From the NCBI GenBank assembly GCA_047967505.1, contig CM106540.1: a DNA stretch of 64,000 nucleotides; one strand, 5' to 3'. Origin of the DNA: Dipteris shenzhenensis. Lineage: Eukaryota; Polypodiophyta; Polypodiopsida; Gleicheniales. Below, in pieces: positions 45,895 through 56,484 of the stretch. Position numbers and translations under genes: made by a program. The notes beneath the pieces are model-generated. The model had not been told where the DNA came from. It did no database searches and was given only the letters and a program-made list of their open reading frames with translations. How positions within the stretch are numbered: the first letter of the stretch is position 1; each line of letters starts with the position of its first letter.

Positions 45895-46055
45895 TTCCAC
45901 AGCAGGTTGTTTACGTCTAGTTTTGTATAGCGCGGTACACAAGTACTTATAAAAAGACTTTTGTATGGCAGAGTCTACCACTCTTTTTGGCATCCGATTC
46001 TATATTATGTATATGGTTTGCAGGATGGTGTTTTCCCTGCTACTTTTGGATACTC
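45895..46055 (+). other. Element C interior after gag, non-coding
   Basis: No pol frame follows the gag stop. The sequence leads into the hairpin array. Confidence 0.55.
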
Positions 46056-46231
46056 TTTTGTCATGAGGTTTCGACAAAATGAGATTGCTATTTTTGTCAT
46101 GAGGTTTCGACAAAAATAAGAATGCTATTTTTGCCATGAGGTTTCGGTAAAATATGCATGTTACTCTTGTCATGAGGATTCGACAAGATGGGAATGCTCT
46201 TTTTTGTCATGTGGTTTCGACAAAAAGAGAA
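46056..46231. repeat. Array of five tandem hairpins in element C
   Basis: Five units of 36-37 bp start at 46056, 46092, 46129, 46165 and 46202. Each has a stem of the type TTTTGTC/GACAAAA around a 10-nt loop (ATGAGGTTTC with single changes). Unit 3 has GCC facing GGT in place of GTC facing GAC, and unit 4 has TCTTG facing CAAGA. The changes keep pairing. Unit 2 extends to ten pairs. Confidence 0.9.
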
Positions 46232-46727
46232 TGGATGCCCTAGACCTTGATTCCGAATGCGCAATTCCTGAAAGTGGTCTATCTCGTGCATCGTTGGCCG
46301 CGATGTACGTGGTGTACTAGTCACATTGGGTGTACTAGTCGCTTGGTTTGCAGTGCTATACATATTTGTTATCTGCAGCTCTACAAATCGTATATGCATT
46401 GTTGGTGATCTATTGGCGGCATGGTTGGCTGTCCACTCAAATTTGGATTTGATATCTCAGGTACTTCAGATGTTCATGATGTGCCACTAGTGTGGGTCTG
46501 AAGAGATGGCCACAAGTGGGTAAAGCATGCATGAACTCTCCCTGGGAAGTACAGTCTGAGTATCTATGTGCATGCATTAAGTGTTTACATATGCTCATGA
46601 TGTACCACTGGCACTGTGTCCTTAGGGATGGCCATACATGAGGTGGATCGGACATTGTGGGGAGCATATTGTTTGTGAATGCATGTGTGTGGAATGTTTG
46701 CTTGTCTTTTGCCTAACAAACATTGTA
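46232..46727 (+). other. Element C interior downstream of the hairpin array
   Basis: No coding domain is seen. An imperfect direct repeat of about 120 bp shares catgatgt(g/a)ccact and gatggcca (near 46473 and 46597). Element B interrupts this region at 46728-46732. Confidence 0.5.
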
Positions 46728-46732
46728 GTGTT

Positions 46733-48346
46733 TGTCACAGAGGCGTGAAATTCTAAGTACTTTAATGTACTACAAGACCGTGACAACTTTGGTTTTAAAA
46801 GTCCAAGCGTGGGCTTAATAATGTGTAATTAAACGGTGTAATTAAACGCGGCATGGTGCCTAGCACATAAGCGTAATTAATCCCTAGGCCCAAAGGCATT
46901 CCAAGGAATAAAAAGAGTGGTTGTTGGGAAATGATGATGTGGCATTTTTAATGGGCCCCCTAGAGGGCCATGTACCTTCAGTGGCCCCCCTAGAGTTCCA
47001 GGTGGCTCTAGTGCCTTCTACATGCTCCTTTGCCATTCCTGGACCTTCCTGGGCCTTCTAAACTTCACATGTGTGGTTTTCTCTCTCATCTTCTCCCTTT
47101 GTTGAGATTTTGGACTGGTTTTTCAGCCTTCTTCAGCTGAATTCCGTTTTTCTTCATAACTCCTCACCCGTTTGGATTCCTCGACTTCCGTTTGGCCCGA
47201 TGGCTTCCCCTCCGCCTCCCCTTCGTAGTGATATGCTTTTCCCTCCGTGCGTTTGGTAGAACGGGCAGAGCTGAGCACTTCTTTTGCTGGTCGAATTTGC
47301 AAAAGTGGCTTTTTCTGGACCTTTTTTCTTCTACCGCCTCCTGGGCCTCTCCTCTTGCAAAGCTACAGCTTTCTATTGAATTTCAAGTGGTTCGACGCGC
47401 TGGTTGACTGGTTTTTCTCAGTTTTGGAGGACTTTCCGGCGATGAAACTTCTCCAAAACCTTCTCAATGCATTCCTCTCTGAATCACGCTTCTTTTGAGC
47501 CCAAGAACTCCCACTTCTTCACGACAGAAGTGCTTCTTTTCGCATTTTTCAGTGGAATTCTTGCTGGTCGGCTCTTGTAAATGCTCTTTCTTCATGCCTT
47601 TGCACTCCTCTTTGGCTGAGAATGCAATTGGGCATTGGCTACTATGTCCTCTTGGCGATTGAGGACTTGGTTCGAGTTTTCACGGCTTGGTGAGTTGTGA
47701 TTTTGCTACTGCAATTTCTTTTTGCCATAAGCTATTGGTTGGCCTCGTGTGCCGCCTCTTTCTTGGCTCACAGGTGCCCAGGCAGTGCTACACGAGTCAT
47801 TCCTTGGTTGGGTACTTTGCTGATTTTATTTTGGAGCTTTGAAAAGCTTTGTGAATGCCATCTGGAAACCACTCAAAGAGAGTGCAGCTGGGGTGCAGTG
47901 TGATTGCATCTGGACAGCCAATGGAATTGCACTCAGAAAAGAGAATGCCTTTGGGTTGAGCCTACGGGTTAAGTGCACTTATGTGATGGTGTTATATGCT
48001 TGAAAGCCTTGTGAAGGCCTAGTGAATTGGGGCTGCGTGCTCAGTTGCAGGGAAGGTCTCCCAGATGCAACTTGTAATCATTTCACTGTGAAATATAAAG
48101 AAATACCGAAAGGGGCGCCACGGTGTTTGGGGCCAATCGGGTGCACTTGTCTATGTCTGTTGAGCAGGGGCATTCTAGCCTCCATCCCTTTTTCAGTGGT
48201 TTTGTTTGTGAACAAATAGGTAAATGCCAAATGGTGATCATGCAATGGTTAATGGTTGTGATATATGCTTTGTGAGCTGTAAATAAGTGCTGAAGTGATT
48301 AAAGGTTTAGTTCCACTGCCCTCTGAGTGATTAGAGGCCGGTTTCA
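46733..48346 (+). repeat. 5' LTR of element B
   Basis: It is 1614 bp, starting TGTCACAG and ending CCGGTTTCA. It carries a 13-bp tandem duplication (gtgtaattaaacg) near 46820-46850 absent from the 3' LTR. The small open frames inside occur in both LTRs and look non-coding. Confidence 0.96.
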
Positions 48347-48347
48347 T

Positions 48348-48364
48348 TGGTTCCATTGCCGGGA
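48348..48364 (+). other. Primer binding site of element B
   Basis: TGGTTCCATTGCCGGGA begins one base after the LTR. It is not the iMet site used by the other elements here and probably matches tRNA-Glu with one mismatch. Confidence 0.78.
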
Positions 48365-48459
48365 TACCACACACTCTTTCTCAAGAGGTGGGCCTCGGTA
48401 GTTTGGTGGAAGGATATCTTTGCTGCACTTTTTGACAGCTGAATATTACAACCATAAAC

Positions 48460-50130
48460 ATGGTGAGTACCCATGAGCAAGAGAGCTCCACAACTCCTCA
48501 AAGGAGAAGGCAGGAAAGCCTTAATGATCCAGCTAGTGTACAGCTGCAGGGAGCACAACAAATGCCTTTTGAGCAGGCCACACATGAAGCTACAACTGAG
48601 CTCAACGGCGATACTAGTTCTAGCAGTGAGTCAGATGATGCTACTATGTTGAATGCACAGCTTGCAAGTGCAGTGACTGCTTTGACTCAGCTGGCTCAGA
48701 TTGTGCAAACAAATGCCAAGAAGAAGAAGAAATCAAGAAAGCACAAGCACGGAAAGAGTGAGTACACACATGCATCAGCTTCTCATGGCGGACCGCACAC
48801 TCATGCATCAGTTTCCCATGAGGGACAGCCATCAAAAATGACTCAGAAAGTGACTTCCAAGAGAGAGGAATCGCCCAAAAGAGCACTTGAGAAAGAGGTA
48901 CAAAAAGTACATCCAGTGCAACAGTATGAGCAGCCAGCACAAGGCCTTGGTTTGGTTACTTCTACTCCTCAAAATAATAATGTGCAGTCCATAAATGTGG
49001 CTCAACCACCTCAGCCATATTTGAGGCAGCAACCTGAATATTTTGGTACAGATTCTATCTTTGATGCTATGTTGATTTCACCGCCAATTGGGCATAGAAA
49101 ACAAGCCATGTATGACAATGTGGGAATGCAACCAGGCATGCAAGCCACAATATATGCTCCCATGCCTAATGTTCAGCCAAGCATGGCTCTCCCTAGTGAA
49201 GGGAATGCTGCAAATATACAGCCATCTTTGGGACAGCCAATATCAAATGTATATAAAGAATTTAAGGATGGTGGTTCTCATGTCAAGTTTGATACATATA
49301 ATGGAGTACAGGACAGGTACAAAGCCCTCACATTCCTTCAACAGTTTGATGCTGCATTTCTTGGGGGTTTGTTTACAGAAGCATCCAAGATGAGGAAGGT
49401 TGCCACATTTTTGAAAGGCAATGCACTTAAGTGGTACACCAACCTTATGCTTCATGGAGATGCACCTGCTACTTGGCTGGAATTTAAGCAAGTGTTCTCT
49501 TCTACTTGGCTTACTCCAACTTTTGAAGTTGAAGTACTTTCACACTGGCATGACTTGTCATACAAACCTTGCAAGAATCTTGATGATTACACCCAGAGGT
49601 TTTGGGATGTTTTGCTGCCATTGAGTTCTTACAGGCATGTTTCTTTGAAAGAGCAAATAGAGAGGTACTGTTGTGGATTGCCTAGTGAGCTACGTGATTA
49701 TTGCATCAAAACCAAGGTGGGTTCTATGACTCAATTAATTGAGAATGCAAGGACAGCATATGCATGGATGCAGGAGAAGAATTTGGGCTTTATGGACAGC
49801 AAGAAAGAAGACAACAAACGGACTGCCAAACACCAGGATAAGGACATCAAATCTGAAAATAAAAATTATGGCAAATGACCGTTTCAAAAGGGAGGAAAAG
49901 CCCAATTCAAAGCTGGTCAAAGGCGTGGACAGCCTAATAAACAGCCCCGTACCAAGTTATCTGATGAAGAGAAAAAGTCACTCATGGAGCAAAACAAATG
50001 TTTTATATGCAAAGGAGAGGGACACCGCTCTTATGAATGCCCATTCAAGAAAAGAGACAGGTCAGATGATGATAAGAATGGTGATAAACAGGCTGATCGG
50101 AAGGGCAAAAAGCCTAAACCTTCTGCAGGA
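48460..50130 (+). pseudogene. Element B gag with one in-frame TGA
   Basis: The ATG at 48460 lies 113 bp after the LTR. A Ser/Lys/His-rich N-terminus is followed by the capsid: VKFDTYNGVQDRYKALTFLQ, FLKGNALKWYTNLM, WLEFKQVFSSTWLTPTFEVE and YCCGLPSELRDYC. TGA at 49876-49878 follows NYGK. The same frame continues (PFQKGGKAQFKAGQ) to the zinc knuckle CFICKGEGHRSYEC at about 50000-50040. CGA to TGA is the likely change. Confidence 0.93.
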
Positions 50131-50790
50131 CTTCTTCCAGATGTGATTGGGAGTTTGCCACATGCACATGATGAAGAGGAAATGAAAAAGACTGAGATGT
50201 GTAGAGCATGGGGAAAAATCAGAAATCAGAATTGTTTGTTTTTCTTTGATTCTGGGGCAAAGGCAAATGTCATAACTCCTGATATGGCAGGAAGGCTTGG
50301 CATTGAGCCTGAGGAAATGGGGCCATCCGGCATGTGTGATATGGCCAACCCTGAACTCAACACACATGTCACTCCTATCATTGGCAAGTTGAGGATGCAT
50401 ATCCAGGGATATCAGGATGCAGAGGACTTCTACATTATGCCTTTGCCAGAGTGTGATGCTTTGCTTGGGATGCCTTGGATGTACAGGGTGGGGGCTGATG
50501 TGCAGATGAGAAACAAGAAGATTTCTTTAACTCATAGAGGCAAAAATCATGTACTTGATGTAAAGTTGAAAGGGGAGTCCATCCCTGTAGTTTCAGCTTC
50601 TTGTATTTCCAATGTAATAAAGCGTCATATTCCAGCGTACTTGATTTTTGTCAAAGAGGACAGCCAACCAGTTCAGGAAGGCTCTACTCTTTCTGCTTTA
50701 GATAGAGAAAGGGCTGCTTTTATTTCAGATTTTCAGGATTGTTTCTCAGATGCACTTCCTCAAGAATTACCTCCCAAGAGGCCAAATTGA
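50131..50790 (+). pseudogene. Element B protease and pre-RT region
   Basis: In frame with gag, the aspartic protease reads CLFFFDSGAKANVITPDMA (active-site DSG) followed by PECDALLGMPWMYRVGADVQ (the usual LLG and W segment). The frame ends at 50788 after LPQELPPKRPN. The next frame picks up IDIIPGSSPPN, so a few bases are missing and the frame shifts near 50785. Confidence 0.92.
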
Positions 50791-52258
50791 TATAATTCCA
50801 GGAAGCTCACCGCCTAATATACCTCCCTATCGTGTCAGTAAGGCACAACAGGAAGAGATAATGTCACAAGTGAAGGAACTCTTGGAAAAGGAATTAATAC
50901 AGCCAAGTAATTCTCCTTACTATTCCCCTATGTTGCTTGTGCAAAAGAAGGATGGCAGTTGGAGAATGTGTATTGATTATAGGGCTTTGAATAAAGTCAC
51001 AATTAAGAACCGTTTTCCAATTCCACGCATTGATGATATATTGGATCGGTTGGAAGGTTCCTCAATGTTCAATCGTATTGACCTTAAAAGTGGATACCAT
51101 CAGATAAGGATACGGCCTGAAGATGTCTACAAGACTGCCTTCCGCACTTCATTTGGCTTATATGAGTTCCTTGTGATGCCTTTTGGTTTGACTAATGCAC
51201 CTGTCACTTTCAATAGAATGATGGACAGAATTTTTAGAGCACACAGAAAGTTTGTGGGCACTTTCTTCGATGACATCATTGTGTTCTCTAAAAATGAGCA
51301 GGAGCACAGGAAACACCTCACTATTGTGTTTCAAGAATTGAAAAGACACAAGCTATTAATAAACACCAAAAAAAGTGAGCTCTTTATGCATGAGATTCAT
51401 TTTCTCGGTCATATAGTGTCAAAGGATGGAGTCAAGATGGATCCTGCAAAAGTTGAGGCCATAAGGAGTTGGCCAATTTTGAAAAATCTGCATGAAGTCA
51501 GAAGCTTTCTTGGGTTGTGTTCATACTATCGGAGGTTTATAAAGTACTTTGCAGAAATTGCTTCTCCCTTGCATGCTTTACAAAAGAAAGCTGTACCGTT
51601 TCGGTGGGGACCAAAGGAAAATGCAGCTTTTGAAGAGCTGAAGCAAAAATTGTGTTCTGAACCCGTTATTATCTTGCCAGATCTTGCAAAACCCTTCGCT
51701 GTAGCTTGTGATGCATGTGGGAACAGCATAGGAGGCACTTTGATGCAGGATGGCAGAGTGGTTGCATATGAGAGTAGAGTTCTCAAAGATGCTGAATTGT
51801 ACTTGCAGACATACGAGAAGGAAATATTAGCAGTGATACATGCTTTGACCACATGGAAACATTACCTTCTTGGAGCTGATTTTTATGTGCAAACTGATCA
51901 TCAGTCACTTAGATATTTTCTCACGCAGAGAAAATTATCTGAAAAGCACATGAGATGGGCTAACTTCCTCTCAATGTTTCATTTTCAAATTGTACATGTG
52001 CCGGGTAACAAAAATGTCGTGGCTGATGCACTTTCCAAGAAACCACAGCCTGAAGCAGTCTCCAAGAAACCCAGTGTTTCAGCAGTGAGCATTGCTTATA
52101 ACAATGTGTTAGATGTGATGAAAGATCAGTATGTTAATGATGCTGATTTTTCAACTATTTATGAACAGCTTTCTGATGGTCAAAGGCATGATCACTATAT
52201 GTTGAAAGAGGGTTTCATTTTGATGCATGGACGACTCTGTGTCACTGATCAGATGTGA
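50750..52258 (+). pseudogene. Element B reverse transcriptase and RNase H
   Basis: RT motifs are complete: KKDGSWRMCIDYRALNKV, FNRIDLKSGYHQIRIRPED, FLVMPFGLTNAPVTF, TFFDDIIVFSKN (catalytic FFDD) and VRSFLGLCSYYRRFIKYFAE. RNase H continues with FAVACDACGNSIGG, YLQTYEKEILAVIHALTTWK, QTDHQSLRYFL and VVADALSKK. This is the longest intact pol stretch in the window (502 codons). It ends at a TGA (52256), probably CGA to TGA, because homology goes on in frame. Confidence 0.95.
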
Positions 52259-53209
52259 CAGAAAGTCATAATAGAAAGTCATGCTCCTCCATATGCAGGA
52301 CATAGGGGAATTACAGCAACAATTACAGCAGTGGAGCAATACTTTTATTGGCCATCTTTGAGGAAAGATGTGGAAGAATATGTGAGAACATGCATGGTTT
52401 GTCAGAAAGTAAAGTTTGACAGGCAGAAGGCACCTGGGTTGTTACACCCTTTGCCAATTCCGGATAGACCATGGCAAAGCATAGCTATGGATTTTGTGTT
52501 TGATCTTCCACGTACTCCTACTGGACATGATGGATTGTGGACAATAATTTGCAGGTTTAGCAAACAAGCCCACTTTGTGCCAGTAAGAAAGAAAATTACA
52601 GCAGATCAAATGGCCAAATTGTTTTTGCAGCATGTCTTCAAGTATCATGGGAAGCCTGAATCCATAATCAGTGATAGAGATCCGAGGATGACCAGCCTCT
52701 TTTGGAGAGGACTGTTTGAAAATATGGGCACTACGCTGAATTTTTCGTCATCTTTTCATCCTCAGTCTGATGGACAATCGGAGCAGGAAAACTCTACCAT
52801 CTTGGATATGTTTAAATGCTATGTCTCAGACCACAAAAGCAAATGGGAGCATTATTTGCCTTTGCTGGAATATGCTTACAATAATATGGTGCTCACATCC
52901 ACAGGTAAAGCACCTTTTGAAATAGTGGAAGGTGCCAGGAAGATACCTCCCATTTTGCATACAAAAGAGAAAATCTTCGAAGCTAATCGTTTTGTGGAAA
53001 GCCTTGAACAGGCTTACAAGAAGATCAAATATGCCTTGCAAAGAAGTCAGGACAAGCAGAAAAGAGCAACAGATAAGCACCGCAGGGAATTGGTATTCAC
53101 AGAAGGTGATTGGGTTTTGCTGCGTTTTCAGAAGGCAAGGCTGAAAAATAAGAAAGGCAAGGAAAGGTTGTACACAAAGCTGAACATGCGTTACTATGGT
53201 CCTTTCTAG
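52259..53209 (+). pseudogene. Element B integrase core
   Basis: The zinc finger is HAPPYAGH with CMVCQK. The catalytic core has AMDFVFDLPRTP (Asp), SIISDRDPRMTSLFW (Asp) and HPQSDGQSEQENSTILD (Glu). The downstream KWEHYLPLLEYAYNN and GKAPFEIVEGARK segments match Ty3 integrases. A TAG at 53207 follows RYYGPF; the same frame continues after it. Confidence 0.94.
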
Positions 53210-53665
53210 AATTCTGAAAAGATAAACGAGGTAGCTTACAGGCTGAAGTTGCCTCCACATTGGAAGATACATAATGCCTTTTATGTGAGCTTATTAAAGC
53301 AATATCATGGAGATATTCCCGAGGATGTACCTGATGAGGTGCAGCCTGAAGTGGAAGAACAGGATGAACTTCTGGACCCAGAGCAGATTCTGGCACACAG
53401 AGATAGAAAGCTCAAGGGTAAAGTTATCCGTCGCTACTTGGTAAATTTTCAAAACTACCCATCACTTGATGCGAAATGGATGGAGGAAGGTGAACTGGCA
53501 GATTCACCTGGGATATTACAGCTTTACCTTGATGCTTTTCAATTAGAGCCGACTGCGGTCCAGGCTCCTACAGGTAGTTCAACAGAGCGAGCGTCCGGAG
53601 CATTACCTGATGTTCGAGAGGGGGGTAGCACCTCCACTCCCTCAGTACAGACGGGCTCACCGTGA
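53210..53665 (+). pseudogene. Element B integrase C-terminus, chromodomain-like
   Basis: HNAFYVSLLKQYHGDIP and then EQILAHRDRKLKGKVIRRYL, VNFQNYPSLDAKWMEE resemble the GPF/Y-plus-chromodomain tail of chromoviruses, with weaker conservation than in element A. The tail ends with a Ser/Thr/Gly-rich extension and a TGA at 53663. Confidence 0.8.
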
Positions 53666-53947
53666 TTTCATGAGGTCACTTGATGACACTGTATGTTTCA
53701 TCCTAGATACTGAGCTGACAGTATTTCTGCTGTGAGACTTCATGATATTGACGCATCTTGACTATTGATCGCCGAGGATCACATAGATTTTGAGCAGTAT
53801 ATAGATGCATGCCTCTCCTAGCCATATTTTCACTGTCTCTGTATACTATAGCTGCGGCTTTCTTGTATACTCTTTTATGCTATATTTCATGCTCGCTCCT
53901 CTGTTTTGGGGCAGCAAACTGTGGTTTGCTGTTTCAAGAGAGGGGTA

Positions 53948-55548
53948 TGTCACGGGGGCGTGAAATTCTAAGTACTTTAATGTACTACAAGACCGTGACA
54001 ACTTTGGTTTTAAAAGTCCAAGCGTGGGCTTAATAATGTGTAATTAAACGCGGCATGGTGCCTAGCACATAAGCGTAATTAATCCCTAGGCCCAAAGGCA
54101 TTCCAAGGAATAAAAAGAGTGGTTGTTGGGAAATGATGATGTGGCATTTTTAATGGGCCCCCTAGAGGGCCATGTACCTTCAGTGGCCCCCCTAGAGTTC
54201 CAGGTGGCTCTAGTGCCTTCTACATGCTCCTTTGCCATTCCTGGACCTTCCTGGGCCTTCTAAACTTCACATGTGTGGTTTTCTCTCTCATCTTCTCCCT
54301 TTGTTGAGATTTTGGACTGGTTTTTCAGCCTCCTTCAGCTGAATTCCGTTTTTCTTCATAACTCCTCACCCGTTTGGATTCCTCGACTTCCGTTTGGCCC
54401 GATGGCTTCCCCTCCGCCTCCCCTTCGTAGTGATATGCTTTTCCCTCCGTGCGTTTGGTAGAACGGGCAGAGCTGAGCACTTCTTTTGCTGGTCGAATTT
54501 GCAAAAGTGGCTTTTTCTGGACCTTTTTTCTTCTACCGCCTCCTGGGCCTCTCCTCTTGCAAAGCTACAGCTTTCTGTTGAATTTCGAGTGGTTCGACGC
54601 GCTGGTTGACTGGTTTTTCTCAGTTTTGGAGGACTTTCCGGCGATGAAACTTCTCCAAAACCTTCTCAATGCATTCCTCTCTGAAGCACGCTTCTTTTGA
54701 GCCCAAGAACTCCCACTTCTTCGCGATAGAAGTGCTTCTTTTCGCATTTTTCAGTGGAATTCTTGCTGGTCGGCTCTTGTAAATGCTCTTTCTTCATGCC
54801 TTTGCACTCCTCTTTGGTTGAGAATGCAATTGGGCATTGGCTACTATGTCCTCTTGGCGATTGAGGACTTGGTTCGAGTTTTCACGGCTTGGTGAGTTGT
54901 GATTTTGCTACTGCAATTTCTTTTTGCCATAAGCTATTGGTTGGCCTCGTGTGCCGCCTCTTTCTTGGCTCACAGGTGCCCAGGCAGTGCTACACGAGTC
55001 ATTCCTTGGTTGGGTACTTTGCTGATTTTATTTTGGAGCTTTGAAAAGCTTTGTGAATGCCATCTGGAAACCACTCAAAGAGAGTGCAGCTGGGGTGCAG
55101 TGTGATTGCATCTGGACAGCCAATGGAATTGCACTCAGAAAAGAGAATGCCTTTGGGTTGAGCCTACGGGTTAAGTGCACTTATGTGATGGTGTTATATG
55201 CTTGAAAGCCTTGTGAAGGCCTAGTGAATTGGGGCTGCGTGCTCAGTTGCAGGGAAGGTCTCCCAGATGCAACTTGTAATCATTTCACTGTGAAATATAA
55301 AGAAATACCGAAAGGGGCGCCACGGTGTTTGGGGCCAATCGGGTGCACTTGTCTATGTCTGTTGAGCAGGGGCATTCTAGCCTCCATCCCTTTTTCAGTG
55401 GTTTTGTTTGTGAACAAATGGGTAAATGCCAAATGGTGATCATGCAATGGTTAATGGTTGTGATATATGCTTTGTGAGCTGTAAATAAGTGCTGAAGTGA
55501 TTAAAGGTTTAGTTCCACTGCCCTCTGAGTGATTAGAGGCCGGTTTCA
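53948..55548 (+). repeat. 3' LTR of element B
   Basis: It is 1601 bp and begins TGTCACGG directly after the purine tract. It is the 5' LTR minus the 13-bp duplication, with about ten substitutions. It is followed by the target copy gtgtt. Confidence 0.97.
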
Positions 55549-55623
55549 GTGTTTCCACTTGGTTTTCTTTTGCAGGTAATTTTTGGCAATTGAGGACGTT
55601 TACCTTCTTTCAAGAGGAGGGTC

Positions 55624-56484
55624 TGTCACGAGGACATGAAATTATGGGACTATTGATTTGTGAGTCCCGTAATTTGCGCGTGACTGCCTTGAGCCTCTGG
55701 GACGCAAGGGTCCGGCCATGGGGCGGGACTTGGGGAATTAAAATTCCTAAGTGGGCCCTTGGAAATAGTGAATGTGTGTCCACTGTCAAAAAGTGCAACA
55801 AAGGGGCCAAAAAGAGTGGTGCAATTTAAAAAAAAACACTGCTTTTTGGAGCATAGGGCTTTAAAAGGGGGGAGGGAGCCCTTCTTTTAAATTCAGTTGA
55901 CAAATCGGTTCCAAAAGGAGCCAGATCATCAGTTGTGAGCTGCCAGAGCTTGCAAGGTGCTGCTAGAGCAAAATCGCATTTTACCAGGAGCTTCCAAAGC
56001 CTGCCAGAGGAAATCGTCACCAGCCAGGGCCAGTACCAATGCATCCAGGGCCTGCCAGAGGAAAACGCACCAGATCTAGAGCCTATTGCAGATTGTGATT
56101 TCTACCAAGGTTTTTTTTGCAAATTGCAATTCTGTTTCCAGGTCCTCATTCTGGTTCTGTTTCTAGGTGTTTCCAGGCTACTACAGAAATTGCGTCTGTT
56201 TTCAGGAGTTTCCAGGCTGTCCCAGAGAAATTGCGATTTGTTTCTAGGCTATCCAGGCTGTGCAGGGAGATTGCGATTTGATTTCTGGAGGCTTCCGGGT
56301 TGTGCCAGCTGATTTTGGTAACTTTCTAGGCATGGGTGTTCAATTCTAAGCTACTTATGGGGCTGTGCCAAAGCAGAATCAGCTTATCTCCGCAGGATCT
56401 AGGGTTTTCCAGCCAGGGTGACCTTTCTTCTGTGGATTCCGGGTAGAAGAAGGCTTGTCATTGCCTGCTTTTTCCGTTCCCTGA
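55624..56484 (+). repeat. 3' LTR of element C, truncated
   Basis: A purine tract (caagaggaggg) at about 55610-55620 precedes TGTCACGAGG at 55624. The first 171 bp have no partner in the window; 55795-56484 match the 5' LTR at 39998 onward. Similarity ends at about 56484, so the last about 600 bp of the LTR are missing. Confidence 0.85.

Larger units (their letters stand above)
46733..55548 (+). mobile_element. Element B: complete Ty3/gypsy retrotransposon with 1.6-kb LTRs
   Basis: LTRs are 46733-48346 and 53948-55548, flanked by the 5-bp duplication gtgtt (46728-46732 and 55549-55553). The LTRs differ by about ten substitutions plus one 13-bp tandem duplication, so the insertion is recent. 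Internal order is primer site, gag, protease, RT, RNase H, integrase, C-terminal chromodomain-like region and a purine tract (agagaggggta) before the 3' LTR. Breaks are a TGA at 49876, a frameshift near 50785, a TGA at 52256 and a TAG at 53207. Confidence 0.97.
39998..56484 (+). mobile_element. Element C: gag-only LTR retrotransposon, host of nested insertions
   Basis: Removing the hAT transposon (42659-45581) and element B with one target copy leaves a 5' LTR lacking its first about 171 bp, a primer site, about 2.5 kb of interior and a 3' LTR truncated on its right. The interior encodes only a gag with zinc knuckle; no protease, RT or integrase is seen. The gag, primer site and LTR start (TGTCAC) resemble element B, so C looks like a non-autonomous relative (TR-GAG type). 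LTR divergence is clearly larger than in A or B, which fits an older insertion. Confidence 0.82.

Noticed and set aside
46056-46231. CRISPR-like array
   Set aside because: Units are directly adjacent hairpins without unique spacers, inside a plant retroelement; no cas-like genes are present.
47071-47903. Short hydrophobic open frames repeated at 54273-55105
   Set aside because: They lie in the two LTRs of element B, so their repetition follows from LTR identity and is not evidence of a gene.
49876-49878. Programmed TGA readthrough in element B gag
   Set aside because: Other stops and a frameshift in the same copy make a simple CGA-to-TGA mutation more likely.
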